Notes: generated by a model from the sequence alone, not told the origin. 64,000 bases of DNA from an uncultured Prevotella sp. (GCA_946186115.1 CAMHLV010000002.1:1-64000); one strand, 5' to 3'; numbered from the stretch's first letter, positions 52,677-62,095 are shown. Made by a program: numbers and translations.

Positions 52677-52709
52677 AAAGTGAAAAGTGAAAAGTGAAAA
52701 GTGAAAAAA
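52677..52709. repeat. AAAAGTG tandem tract between divergent promoters
   Basis: The 7-base unit AAAAGTG repeats four times perfectly. It lies between the DUF1599 and CCA-enzyme -7 boxes, where length change could alter promoter activity. Confidence 0.8.
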
Positions 52710-52744
52710 TTGCTTCCACGTCCCACTTTTAGGCAAAAAAACAG

Positions 52745-52753
52745 TATCTTTGC
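52745..52753 (+). promoter_or_regulatory. -7 box for the CCA-adding enzyme gene
   Basis: TATCTTTGC, an exact TAnnTTTG match, lies 25 bases before the ATG at 52779. No TTTG occurs at the -33 position. Confidence 0.55.
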
Positions 52754-52778
52754 ACCCGCAAAAAAGAAAAGTATCGCT

Positions 52779-54251
52779 ATGAAACTCTATTCTGACAACG
52801 CTTTGGCTAAAATTCTCGACAGGGATATCTTCCACCAGATATCGGATGTTGCCGATACACTGGGGGTGGAATGCTACGTTGTAGGAGGCTACGTACGCGA
52901 CATTTTCCTTGAGCGCCCGTCATGCGACATCGACGTGGTTGTAGTGGGCAGCGGCATTGAGGTGGCTACAGAATTGAAGAAGCGGCTGGGGCGCAAAGCC
53001 CACCTCTCAGTATTCAAGAACTTTGGCACTGCACAGGTAAAGATAAAAAACGCCTCGGGGACAGCAGGGGAGGCTCTCGAAGTGGAATTCGTGGGCGCCA
53101 GAAAGGAAAGCTACAGCCACGACTCGCGAAAACCCATAGTGGAGAACGGCACACTGGAGGACGACCAGAACAGGCGCGACTTTACCATCAATGCCATGGC
53201 CATCTGCCTCAACAGCAAGCGCTTCGGACAGCTGGTTGACCCCTTCAACGGAATTGCCGATCTGGAGGATGGCATCATCGCCACGCCACTTGACCCGGAG
53301 ATAACATTCTCTGACGACCCTCTGCGTATGATGCGCTGCATACGTTTTGCCACACAACTCAACTTCAGGATAGAGGACGAGACCTTCGAGGCCCTGCAGA
53401 GAATGGCCCAGCGCATAAAAATCGTCAGCGGAGAGCGAATAGAGGTGGAACTCAACAAAATCATCATGTCACCCCACCCCAGCATCGGATTCGACTACCT
53501 GCAGCGCTCAGGACTGCTGCAAATAATACTGCCCGAACTCTCTGCACTCGACATAGTGGAGAAACGCGAAGGAAGGGCACACAAAAACAATTTCAACCAC
53601 ACACTGGAGGTGCTGGAGAATGTCACTGCCTCATCGAAGACAACAGAATGGGCTCTATTCCTACGATGGGCAGCACTGCTACACGACATAGGCAAGACAA
53701 AGTCGAAACGCTGGGAACCCGGCATAGGATGGACTTTCCACAATCATAACATAATTGGCGCCAAGATGGTGCCCACCATCTTCAGGAGACTGAAACTGCC
53801 CATGGGCGCTGAGATGAAGTACGTGCAGAAAATGGTGGACTTACACATGAGACCACAGGCTATAGCAGACAGTGAGGTGACAGACTCTGCTGTAAGACGA
53901 CTGCTTAACGATGCTGGCGACGACATCGACGACCTTATGACGCTATGCGAGGCAGACATCACTTCGAAGAACGAGGTGAAAAAGAAGATGTTTCTCGAAA
54001 ACTTCCGCATGGTGCGCGAAAAACTGGCTGACCTCAAGGAGAAGGACTACAAACGACTGCTTCAGCCTGTCATTGATGGCAACGAGATAATGGAACTCTT
54101 CAACCTGAAGCCATCGCGCGAAGTGGGAGTGCTGAAACAGTATCTCAAGGATGCAGTTCTCGACAATAAAGTGGAGAACGAGCACGAGCCTCTTATGCAA
54201 CTACTCATGCAGAAAGCCGCACAAATGGGACTGAGCATGCAGGAGCAGTAA
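52779..54251 (+). CDS. CCA-adding tRNA nucleotidyltransferase with HD domain
   Basis: This enzyme adds or repairs the CCA end of tRNAs. The start at 52779 (MKLYSDNALAKILDRDIF) follows the promoter and gives 490 residues. The head domain has YVVGGYVRDIFLERPSCDIDVVVVG, with the Asp-x-Asp metal site, followed by RRDFTINAMAI, DDPLRMMRCIRFA and the ERIEVEL helix. The HD-domain motif LLHDIGKTK lies near 308-316, suggesting an added phosphohydrolase activity, as in similar enzymes. A poly(A) polymerase is the main alternative, but motif spacing and HD presence favour CCA addition. Confidence 0.88.
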   Translation: MKLYSDNALAKILDRDIFHQISDVADTLGVECYVVGGYVRDIFLERPSCDIDVVVVGSGIEVATELKKRLGRKAHLSVFKNFGTAQVKIKNASGTAGEALEVEFVGARKESYSHDSRKPIVENGTLEDDQNRRDFTINAMAICLNSKRFGQLVDPFNGIADLEDGIIATPLDPEITFSDDPLRMMRCIRFATQLNFRIEDETFEALQRMAQRIKIVSGERIEVELNKIIMSPHPSIGFDYLQRSGLLQIILPELSALDIVEKREGRAHKNNFNHTLEVLENVTASSKTTEWALFLRWAALLHDIGKTKSKRWEPGIGWTFHNHNIIGAKMVPTIFRRLKLPMGAEMKYVQKMVDLHMRPQAIADSEVTDSAVRRLLNDAGDDIDDLMTLCEADITSKNEVKKKMFLENFRMVREKLADLKEKDYKRLLQPVIDGNEIMELFNLKPSREVGVLKQYLKDAVLDNKVENEHEPLMQLLMQKAAQMGLSMQEQ

Positions 54252-54318
54252 AATTATACAATGGCATAAACTTTGTTAAATGTAGAGCAGCAGCTATTTT
54301 TGTGTGCTGCTTTTTTTG

Positions 54319-54327
54319 TACCTTTGC
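54319..54327 (+). promoter_or_regulatory. -7 box for the RND efflux operon
   Basis: TACCTTTGC is an exact TAnnTTTG match. A TTTG lies only 16 bases upstream (54299-54302) instead of about 20, so the -33 element is poor and an activator may be needed. Confidence 0.55.
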
Positions 54328-54333
54328 ACTCTG

Positions 54334-54377
54334 AAAACCAAAAGCGGCGTTTTAAGTTTTCAACGCTCTTTGGTTTT
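54334..54377 (+). promoter_or_regulatory. Leader hairpin of the efflux operon
   Basis: AAAACCAAA (54334-54342) pairs with TTTGGTTTT (54369-54377), and GCGTT (54347-54351) pairs with AACGC (54362-54366), forming one long interrupted stem just after the transcription start. It could be an operator dyad or a leader RNA structure. Confidence 0.5.
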
Positions 54378-54421
54378 AAACTTGAGATTATTCGAATAAT
54401 AAACTTAATAGGTAAAAGACA

Positions 54422-55576
54422 ATGAAGAAAATTATGATGCTTGCAGCAGTGGCTGCAATGTTGGTTGCTTGTGGAGGAGGCGGTGGCCGTCCTACTTTTG
54501 GCGACAACGAGTATCCTGTAGTTACTGTCGGCACTTCGAATGCCGATATGCAGACAACTTATCCAGCCACCATCAAGGGTGTGCAGGATGTGGAAATCCG
54601 TCCTAAAGTGCAGGGCTTCCTGACACAGATCAACGTCAAGGAAGGCCAGACAGTGGGCGCAGGACAGGTGCTGTTTGTCATTGACAACGAGACGTATCAG
54701 GCTCAGGTGCGCCAGGCACAGGCTTCAGTAAACACTGCTCAACAGCAGGTGAACACTGCTCAGCTTACCTACGAGAACACTAAACAGCTGCACGAGAGCA
54801 AGGTTGTCGGCGACTACGAACTGCAGACCTCTCAGAATACATTTGAAAGCGCCAAGGCTGGTCTGGCCCAGGCCAAGGCTGCTCTGGCATCAGCCAAAGA
54901 GATGCTAAGCTTCTGCTATGTAAAGAGTCCTGCATCAGGCGTAGTAGGCACACTGCCCTTCAAGAAGGGTGCCCTGGTCAGCGGTTCTAATGCACTGACA
55001 ACGGTAAGCAACATCTCATCTATGGAGGTGTATTTCTCTGTGACTGAGAAGGATGCCATGCTGATTTCGCAGAACGGACTGAACAGCTTCCCTGCTGTGA
55101 AGTTGCAACTGGCTGACGGTTCTATATATGGCCATGAAGGCAAGGTGACGAAGATGAGTGGTGTGATTGACGCTTCCACTGGCTCAGTACAGATCATCGC
55201 CACATTCCCCAACCCCGAGAAGCTGCTGAAGAGCGGAGGTGCAGGCACTATCATCATCCCGCGCATCAATACGGGGGCTATCATCATCCCGCAGGCTAGC
55301 GTATCAGAGGTTCAGAACAAGAAATTCGTCTATTTGCTTGGCAAGGACAACAAGGTGACTTATACTGAAATCAAGGTTGACCCGCAGGACGATGGCAAGA
55401 ACTTTATCGTCACAGAGGGTCTGAAGGCTGGCGACAAGTATGTCACCAATGGCATCACCAAGCTGAACGATGGCATGGAGATAGTGCCCATCACCCCAGA
55501 GCGCTACCAGCAGAAGATCGACGAGCAGGCAAAGGCCATGACGGCGGGCGACATCGTATCATCAATGAAAAAGTAA
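54422..55576 (+). CDS. RND efflux periplasmic adaptor (membrane fusion lipoprotein)
   Basis: This 384-residue adaptor joins the inner-membrane pump to the outer-membrane channel. The lipoprotein signal ends AAMLVAC (Cys17). The lipoyl domain starts near 50 (GVQDVEIRPKVQGFLTQINV), and the alpha-helical hairpin is about 90-165, rich in Gln/Ala (QASVNTAQQQVNTAQLTYEN). The beta-barrel and membrane-proximal domains follow (LVSGSNALTTVSNISSMEVYF). It is AcrA/MexA-like. It is the first gene of an operon with permease and channel downstream. Substrates are unknown. Confidence 0.93.
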   Translation: MKKIMMLAAVAAMLVACGGGGGRPTFGDNEYPVVTVGTSNADMQTTYPATIKGVQDVEIRPKVQGFLTQINVKEGQTVGAGQVLFVIDNETYQAQVRQAQASVNTAQQQVNTAQLTYENTKQLHESKVVGDYELQTSQNTFESAKAGLAQAKAALASAKEMLSFCYVKSPASGVVGTLPFKKGALVSGSNALTTVSNISSMEVYFSVTEKDAMLISQNGLNSFPAVKLQLADGSIYGHEGKVTKMSGVIDASTGSVQIIATFPNPEKLLKSGGAGTIIIPRINTGAIIIPQASVSEVQNKKFVYLLGKDNKVTYTEIKVDPQDDGKNFIVTEGLKAGDKYVTNGITKLNDGMEIVPITPERYQQKIDEQAKAMTAGDIVSSMKK

Positions 55577-55680
55577 TTCATAATGCTTAATGTATAATGC
55601 TTAATGCCAAACTGGCTATGCCACGAAAAGCGTTGCATTATGGAAAACATTAAGAATTAAGATTTAAGCATTAAAGATAT
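55577..55680. repeat. CATAATGCTTAATG tract between adaptor and permease
   Basis: Degenerate ATAATGCTTAATG and ATTAAGAATTAAG units fill much of this gap. The type is related to the CATAATG run at 36443-36475 in front of the GSCFA gene. Confidence 0.6.
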
Positions 55681-58600
55681 ATGACATTTACAACATTTAT
55701 CAAACGCCCGGTACTCTCGACGGTGATTTCTATCCTCATCGTCCTGCTGGGCTTCATCGGACTGGTATCGCTGCCTATTGAGCAGTATCCGAATATTGCG
55801 CCACCTACTGTTGCAGTATGGACAAGCTATCCTGGTGCTGATGCCGAGACGGTGAAGAATTCTGTCATCACACCACTTGAGGAGAGCATCAATGGTGTGG
55901 AAGGCATGGACTATATATCATCTACGGCAAGTGCCGGATCAGCTCAGATCAGTGTGCTGTTCCGACAGGGCATGAATGCCGACATGTGTGCTGTGAACGT
56001 GCAGAACCGCGTACAGCAAGCTCAGGCTCTGCTACCTGCCGAGGTGACAAGAATCGGTGTGACAGTGACAAAGCGTCAGACCAGTCAGGTGATGATGTTC
56101 ACACTGACCTCTGACGGACGCTATGACGACGAATTCCTAACAAACTACAACAACATCAATATCATCCCTGCCATCAAGCGTATCCAGGGTGTGGGTGACG
56201 TGCAGTCGCCTGGTATGAAGAGCTACTCGATGCGTATCTGGCTAAAGCCCGACGTGATGAAGCAGTACAACCTGATGCCAAGCGACATCACCGGGGTACT
56301 GGCAGAACAGAACGTAGAGGCGGCACCTGGTTCGTTTGGTGAATTGTCGGATGTGGCCTACGAATACTCGATGCGATACACTGGTCGTCTGAAGACGGCA
56401 GAGGAGTTTGGCAACATCATCATCTCGAGCGATGCCAACGGACAGACGCTGAAACTGAAGGATGTGGCAAAGATTGAGCTGGGCGGACAGACATACAGTG
56501 TCTCGATGCGCAACAACAACCTGCCTTCAGTAATGGGTATGGTGCAACAGATTGCGGGCTCTAACGCCAACGAAATTGCCAAGGCTGTGAAGAAGGAACT
56601 GGAGGAGCAGGCAAAACTGTTCCCACCGGGCATGACCTACAAAATCAACTATGACGTGACGGAGTTCCTCTACGCCTCTATCGAGGAGGTGGTATTCACG
56701 CTGGTGTTCACGCTCATACTGGTGTTCATCGTTATCTACATCTTCCTGCAGGACTGGCGCTCAACGCTCATCCCTCTGATTGCAGTGCCTGTATCGCTCA
56801 TTGGTACATTCTTCTTCCTGAGCATTTTCGGATTCTCCATCAACCTGCTGACGCTATCGGCATTGCTGCTGGCCATTGCCATCGTGGTGGATGACGCCAT
56901 CGTGGTGGTAGAGGCGGTTCACGCAAAACTCGACCAAGGATACAAGAGTGCTCTGACTGCATCCATCGACGCCATGAACGAGATATCGGGAGCCATCATC
57001 TCTATCACATTGGTTATGGCCTCTGTGTTCATCCCCGTGTCGTTCATAGGTGGTACATCAGGATCGTTCTACCGAGAGTTTGGTGTGACAATGGCTGTGT
57101 CGATCTTTATCTCGGCACTGAACGCTCTGACGCTGTCGCCTGCACTCTGTGCAATATTCCTGAAACCGCACGACGAGAACGGGCACGAGAAGAAGATGTC
57201 GATGATAGATCGCTTCCACGCCTCGTTCAACACTGCCTACGACAAGATTCTGGACAAGTATAAGAGTAATGTTGAGAAACTTGTGCGCAAACCTATCCCC
57301 GTGCTTACAACTGTGATACTCGGTATAGTGGCACTGGTAGGCACATTCTCATTCACGAAGACAGGACTGGTTCCCGACGAAGACACAGGAACACTCTTCT
57401 GCACAATATCTATGCCTCCTGCTACTTCCGTGGCTCGAACACGACAGATTATCGACGAGGTGGACAGCATTCTCGCTGCCGATCCCGCCATCCAGAGCCG
57501 CGAGCAGATTCAAGGTTACAACTTTATTGCGGGTTCAGGAAGCGACCAGGCTACGTTCATCATCAAGCTGAAACCGTTTAGCGAGCGTCAGAAGGGATTC
57601 TTCTGGAAACTCAGCGGACTATGGCAGGGTGACGGTATCTACCGCTTCTTCCTGAATCCATACGAATCAACGGGTGTCGTAGCACAGATATTCATCAAGA
57701 CAGCACACATAAAGGATGCTCAGGTGCTGGCCTTCGCTCCGCCTATGATTCCTGGCTTCTCTGCCAACAGTGGTGTGTCGCTGGTTATGCAGGACCGCAC
57801 AGGTGGCTCGCTGACCAAGTTCTATGGCATAGTGAAAGACTTCCTGGCAGAACTCAACAAGCGACCTGAGTTCCAGGCTGCTCAGACATCATATAACCCC
57901 AACTATCCGCAGTATATGCTCCACATGGATGTGGCAAAGTGTAAGCAGGCTGGCATATCACCATCTACAGTGCTTTCCACCCTCCAGGGATACTATGGCG
58001 GACTATATGCATCTAACTTCAATGCCTATGGTAAGCTATACCGCGTAATGGTGCAGGGATCTCCTGAGACACGTATGACTCCTGAGTCGCTGAACAGCGT
58101 ATATGTACGCACACCACACGGAATGGCTCCAGTACAGGAGTTCTGCCGCATGGAGCGCGTCTATGGACCTGCCAATATCAACCGCTTCAACCTGTTCACA
58201 TCCATCAACGTGACCGGTACAGTAGCCAACGGATATTCTACTGGTGAGGCCATCAAGGCTGCTCAAGAGGTGGCTGAACAGGTGCTGCCAGCAGGCTATA
58301 CCTACGACTATCAGGGTCTGACACGTGAGGAGGCCAAGGCATCAAACACGACAGGCATTATCTTCCTGCTGTGCTTCATCTTTATCTACCTCATCCTGTC
58401 TGCACAGTACGAGTCGTACATCCTGCCGCTGGCTGTAGTACTCTCTGTGCCCTTCGGACTGGCAGGCTGCTTCCTATTCACCATGCTCTTCGGACATGCC
58501 AATGACATCTACATGCAGATATCACTCATCATGCTGATTGGTCTGTTGGCAAAGAACGCCATCCTTATCGTGCAGTTTGCACTCGAGCGCCGCGAAACAG

Positions 58601-58938
58601 GTATGGCAATATCATGGTCGGCCATACTGGGAGCGGCAGCACGTCTGCGTCCTATCTTGATGACGTCGCTGGCTATGGTCATTGGTCTGCTGCCTATGAT
58701 GTTTGCCTCGGGTGTAGGCAAGAACGGTAACCAGACCTTAGGTGCAGCAGCTGTTGGCGGTATGCTCATTGGTACGCTGCTGCAGGTACTCGTGGTACCA
58801 GGCCTGTTCGTCATCTTCCAGAGTCTGCAGGAGAAGTTCCGTCCTATGAAGTTTGAGAGCGAAGAAGAAAATCCTGAAGTAGCTTCAGAGATAGCACAGT
58901 ATGCACACCGCCCTGTTGATTATGAATTGGAGAAATAA
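55681..58938 (+). CDS. RND multidrug efflux permease (AcrB/HAE1 family)
   Basis: This 1085-residue proton-driven inner-membrane pump has the family opening (FIKRPVLSTVISILIVLLGF) and the paired 6+6 membrane helices. AIVVDDAIVVVEAV near 405-418 holds the two Asp of the proton relay in TM4. Two large periplasmic loops (about 40-330 and 570-860) form the drug-binding porter domain. GTSGSFYREFGVTMAVSIFISALNALTLSPAL is conserved around 460 (written here as separate blocks: SFYREFGVTMAVSIF and ALNALTLSPAL). An acidic tail (ESEEENPE) follows the last helix. It is six bases upstream of the channel gene. Confidence 0.95.
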   Translation: MTFTTFIKRPVLSTVISILIVLLGFIGLVSLPIEQYPNIAPPTVAVWTSYPGADAETVKNSVITPLEESINGVEGMDYISSTASAGSAQISVLFRQGMNADMCAVNVQNRVQQAQALLPAEVTRIGVTVTKRQTSQVMMFTLTSDGRYDDEFLTNYNNINIIPAIKRIQGVGDVQSPGMKSYSMRIWLKPDVMKQYNLMPSDITGVLAEQNVEAAPGSFGELSDVAYEYSMRYTGRLKTAEEFGNIIISSDANGQTLKLKDVAKIELGGQTYSVSMRNNNLPSVMGMVQQIAGSNANEIAKAVKKELEEQAKLFPPGMTYKINYDVTEFLYASIEEVVFTLVFTLILVFIVIYIFLQDWRSTLIPLIAVPVSLIGTFFFLSIFGFSINLLTLSALLLAIAIVVDDAIVVVEAVHAKLDQGYKSALTASIDAMNEISGAIISITLVMASVFIPVSFIGGTSGSFYREFGVTMAVSIFISALNALTLSPALCAIFLKPHDENGHEKKMSMIDRFHASFNTAYDKILDKYKSNVEKLVRKPIPVLTTVILGIVALVGTFSFTKTGLVPDEDTGTLFCTISMPPATSVARTRQIIDEVDSILAADPAIQSREQIQGYNFIAGSGSDQATFIIKLKPFSERQKGFFWKLSGLWQGDGIYRFFLNPYESTGVVAQIFIKTAHIKDAQVLAFAPPMIPGFSANSGVSLVMQDRTGGSLTKFYGIVKDFLAELNKRPEFQAAQTSYNPNYPQYMLHMDVAKCKQAGISPSTVLSTLQGYYGGLYASNFNAYGKLYRVMVQGSPETRMTPESLNSVYVRTPHGMAPVQEFCRMERVYGPANINRFNLFTSINVTGTVANGYSTGEAIKAAQEVAEQVLPAGYTYDYQGLTREEAKASNTTGIIFLLCFIFIYLILSAQYESYILPLAVVLSVPFGLAGCFLFTMLFGHANDIYMQISLIMLIGLLAKNAILIVQFALERRETGMAISWSAILGAAARLRPILMTSLAMVIGLLPMMFASGVGKNGNQTLGAAAVGGMLIGTLLQVLVVPGLFVIFQSLQEKFRPMKFESEEENPEVASEIAQYAHRPVDYELEK

Positions 58939-58944
58939 GAAACT

Positions 58945-60342
58945 ATGAAGAAGATTATGATATTTGGTGCCGCTATGCTGCTGTTGAGCAGTTGCGGCGT
59001 ATATAATAAGTATGAGCGTCCTGACGTCAACACCCAGGGGCTCATCCGCGATGCTGCCAGCGACGTTGACACACTGGTAGTAGCTCCGCAGGACACAGCA
59101 TCCTTTGGCAACCTGCCTTGGCGTGCCGTGTTCACCGACCCGCAGCTGCAGGCACTTATCGAGCAGGGACTGGCCAAGAATGCCAACCTGCAGAATGCCG
59201 CCCTGACAGTACAAATGTATGAGGCCATGCTGAAGGCTGCCAAACTGGCATTCCTGCCAGCAGTATCCCTGGGCTCATCAGGCAGCCCTATGGGAAGTAT
59301 TTCAACGCTTCACACAGACCCGTCGATAACCACAAAGTCTTACTCCATCCCACTGGCTGCATCATGGACTCTTGACCTATTTGGCAACATCCTGTCGCAG
59401 CAGCGCTCTACACAGATGAAACTGCTGGGCATGAAAGACTATCAGATGGCTGTCCGCGCCCAGGTTGTCAGTGGCATTGCCAACTGCTACTACACACTGC
59501 TAATGCTTGATCGCCAACTTCAGATAGTGACAGAGATGTCGCAAATGTCGAAGGAGACATGGGACATCATGAAACTGCAATACCAACTGGGACGCGTGCG
59601 CTCAACAGGCGTACAGAGTGCAGAGGCTGCATATCTGAGCATGCAGACACAGGCTAACGATATGCGTCGCCAGATACGCTCTACAGAGAATGCCCTTTGT
59701 CTGCTCATCGGACAGGCAGGCCAGCAGGTTCCCCGTTCTACCTTGGCAGAACAAACGCTGCCCAGCGAGTTCTCAACAGGTGTTGGTGTAGCACTGCTGC
59801 AGAACCGTCCAGACGTCCACAATGCAGAGATGTCGCTGGCATCATGCTTCCACGACGTTCAGACAGCCCGCTCGCAGTTCTATCCCAACGTCACCATTGG
59901 GGCCTCGGCAGCGTTCACCAATTCTAATGGGGCTCTGACTCCTGGCAAGTGGCTCACCACCCTATTCGGCTCTCTCACTCAGCCAATCTTTGCCCGTGGT
60001 GCACTGACTGCCAATCTGAAGGTGTCGCAGTTGAAGTATGAGCAGGCATTCAACACATGGCAGAACGCCATTCTCTCAGCAGGCAACGAGGTGAGCAATG
60101 CCCTCGTCAACTATAACAGTTACGATGCCAACTCAAAACTCGAGGCCCAACGCATTGAAGTGCTGACAAAGAATGTTGAAGATACCCGCCTGCTCTACAA
60201 GTCGAGCGGTAGCACATATCTGGAGGTTCTTACTGCCCAGACACAACTGCTGAATGCTCAGATTTCGAAGGTCACTGATGATTTCAACAAGATGCAGGCT
60301 GTGGTTAGCCTCTACACAGCCCTTGGTGGCGGTGGAAAGTAA
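58945..60342 (+). CDS. Outer-membrane efflux channel lipoprotein (TolC/NodT family)
   Basis: This 465-residue outer-membrane factor completes the tripartite pump. The lipoprotein signal ends AAMLLLSSC (Cys17). The duplicated OEP repeats are seen as NLQNAALTVQMYEAMLKAA with ASWTLDLFGNILSQQRST (first half), and RPDVHNAEMSLASCFHDVQ with TQPIFARGALTANLKVSQLKYEQAF (second half). Long coiled-coil helices fit the TolC tunnel. It lies six bases after the permease, so translation is probably coupled. Confidence 0.94.
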   Translation: MKKIMIFGAAMLLLSSCGVYNKYERPDVNTQGLIRDAASDVDTLVVAPQDTASFGNLPWRAVFTDPQLQALIEQGLAKNANLQNAALTVQMYEAMLKAAKLAFLPAVSLGSSGSPMGSISTLHTDPSITTKSYSIPLAASWTLDLFGNILSQQRSTQMKLLGMKDYQMAVRAQVVSGIANCYYTLLMLDRQLQIVTEMSQMSKETWDIMKLQYQLGRVRSTGVQSAEAAYLSMQTQANDMRRQIRSTENALCLLIGQAGQQVPRSTLAEQTLPSEFSTGVGVALLQNRPDVHNAEMSLASCFHDVQTARSQFYPNVTIGASAAFTNSNGALTPGKWLTTLFGSLTQPIFARGALTANLKVSQLKYEQAFNTWQNAILSAGNEVSNALVNYNSYDANSKLEAQRIEVLTKNVEDTRLLYKSSGSTYLEVLTAQTQLLNAQISKVTDDFNKMQAVVSLYTALGGGGK

Positions 60343-60423
60343 TTTGTTAACTACAAAATGATTAACATAGCGACAAGTAGTCTATGTTGTCTCAAATAAA
60401 AAAGTAAAAGTTATAATATAATT

Positions 60424-61203
60424 ATGGCAAGCGAAATTAGTCCCAAAGCCGAGGTATCGCCCAAGGCGAAAATCGGTGACAATTGCAAGATATTCCCCTT
60501 CGCCTACATAGAGGACGACGTAGAGATTGGTGATGGCTGTATCATCTTCCCTTTCACCAGTATCCTCAACGGCACACGCATGGGAGCAAAGAACAAGGTA
60601 CACCAGGGTAGCGTAATTGGTGCCCTGCCGCAAGATTTTGAGTTTCGAGGCGAAAAGTCAGAGTGTATCATTGGCGAGAACAACATTTTCCGCGAGAATG
60701 TAGTGGTTAACCGTGCTACACACAGTGGTGGCCAAACCATCATCGGCAACGACAACGTGCTGATGGAAGGTGCCCATATCTCACACGACACCAAGGTGGG
60801 CAACCGTTGTGTCTTCGGCTATGGCACGAAGATTGCCGGAGACTGCTATATTGAGGATGGTGTAATCTTCTCATCCAGTGTGGTAGAGAATGCCAAGACA
60901 CGTGTAGGACGTGGTTCTATGATTCAGGCTGGTACCACATTCTCAAAGGATGTACCTCCCTATATCATCTGCACACGCCACAATGAGTATGGCGGTGTCA
61001 ACCTGCAAGTGGCTCGTCAGCACGGAGTAGATGAGAAGACCCTCAAGCACATTGCCAATGCCTACCGACTGGTATTCATGAGCAAGACATCTGTGTTCGA
61101 TGCTGTCAACCAGATAGAGGAACAGGTGCCCGATGGTCCCTTCATCCGCCATATCATCGAGTTCATACGAGCCTCGAAGATAGGCGTCATCTCGAAGATG
61201 TAG
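60424..61203 (+). CDS. LpxA-like UDP-sugar O-acyltransferase
   Basis: This 259-residue left-handed beta-helix enzyme resembles UDP-N-acetylglucosamine acyltransferase, the first step of lipid A. Hexapeptide repeats run from about 5 to 180. His121 in HISHD is at the position of the catalytic His of LpxA, and the C-terminal helical part (TLKHIANAYRLVFMSKTSVF) is LpxA-like. In place of the GG-x-TPVHQF segment of classical LpxA it has SSVVENAKTRVGRG. Bacteroidales often carry a second, fused lpxC/fabZ-linked lpxA, so this may be a paralog with another acyl or sugar preference. It is transcribed 81 bases after the efflux operon. Confidence 0.8.
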   Translation: MASEISPKAEVSPKAKIGDNCKIFPFAYIEDDVEIGDGCIIFPFTSILNGTRMGAKNKVHQGSVIGALPQDFEFRGEKSECIIGENNIFRENVVVNRATHSGGQTIIGNDNVLMEGAHISHDTKVGNRCVFGYGTKIAGDCYIEDGVIFSSSVVENAKTRVGRGSMIQAGTTFSKDVPPYIICTRHNEYGGVNLQVARQHGVDEKTLKHIANAYRLVFMSKTSVFDAVNQIEEQVPDGPFIRHIIEFIRASKIGVISKM

Positions 61204-61216
61204 CCTCTAAACGGCT

Positions 61217-61993
61217 TCAATAGCTTGCCGAACAGGGAATACCCAAGGCAATAACACGGTCGCGAATGGCATCCAACTGTTCGCGACTTGCTTTTTCCAA
61301 TCCCTGAGCGGGTGTCTCACGATCAATGGTATAGACCATGACCTGCTGAGGACGTATTTCCTTGACAGCATCAAGCCAAGGGGCTACAAACTCCTCGCTG
61401 GTATTATCGACGCTCTCACCATTGCAAGAGCCTCGCATAAACATGGTCTGTATGATGACATGACCATTGAAGGCCTTCATCCGCTCGATAATCTGCCGGA
61501 CATCGTAGGCACTGTTCGGACGGTCCACCTTATTTATATATACTGCATCTACAGTATCCAACTTCAGTATATTGTCATCCACCCGCAACAGAGCGTCGTG
61601 CACCTCCTTACGGTGAATCATCGTTGAATTGCTGAGCACGCAGACCTTCGCCTTAGGACAATAGCGGTCACGCAACTGCAGGGTGTCATCGATGACCTCT
61701 GCAAAATGAGGGTGGCACGTAGGTTCTCCGTTGCCTGCAAACGTCAGCACATCAGGCAACTGCCCCTCATCAGTCATCTGCTTCAGCTTCTCCTCCAACT
61801 TCTGGGCAACAAGAGCCCTTGTGGGGAATGACTGCGACGGGCGGTGGTCCTTGTTGAAACCACACTCACAATATATGCAGTCAAAACTGCACACCTTACC
61901 GTCGGCAGGCAGCAGGTTGATGCCCAGTGAAATGCCGAGCCTACGGCTATGTACTGGCCCGAATATGGGCGAAGGATAGATAATTGTGCTCAT
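61217..61993 (-). CDS. Radical SAM protein
   Basis: This 258-residue iron-sulfur enzyme has the cluster motif CSFDCIYCECG (CxxxCxxC, about 34-41) and the SAM-binding GNGEPTCHPHF (about 88-98). It resembles the short radical SAM proteins related to MoaA/WybB-like and pyruvate-formate-lyase-activase-type enzymes, with no C-terminal extra-cluster domain. The substrate is unknown. It is convergent with the LpxA-like gene (13 bases apart, no terminator) and divergent from ftsX. The start at 61993 is seven bases below a -7 box, so its message is nearly leaderless. Confidence 0.83.
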   Translation of the reverse strand: MSTIIYPSPIFGPVHSRRLGISLGINLLPADGKVCSFDCIYCECGFNKDHRPSQSFPTRALVAQKLEEKLKQMTDEGQLPDVLTFAGNGEPTCHPHFAEVIDDTLQLRDRYCPKAKVCVLSNSTMIHRKEVHDALLRVDDNILKLDTVDAVYINKVDRPNSAYDVRQIIERMKAFNGHVIIQTMFMRGSCNGESVDNTSEEFVAPWLDAVKEIRPQQVMVYTIDRETPAQGLEKASREQLDAIRDRVIALGIPCSASY

Positions 61994-62000
61994 AACGCAG

Positions 62001-62062
62001 GCAAAATTACAAAATAAATCTTAATTCATGCCGCGAGTTTCGTATTTATTTTGTAATTTTGC
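62001..62062. promoter_or_regulatory. Mirrored divergent promoters forming a perfect 19-bp inverted repeat
   Basis: GCAAAATTACAAAATAAAT (62001-62019) is the exact reverse complement of 62044-62062, with 24 bases between. The outer end of each arm is a TAATTTTGC -7 box. The left one (62001-62009) fires the radical SAM gene on the minus strand and the right one (62054-62062) fires ftsX on the plus strand. Confidence 0.75.
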
Positions 62063-62095
62063 ACGAAATTAGGTGTAATACGTCTAAATGAGACT

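Noticed and set aside
62001..62062. Invertible promoter switch
   Set aside because: The 24 bases between the arms are too short for the invertible segments known in Bacteroidales, and no recombinase is adjacent.
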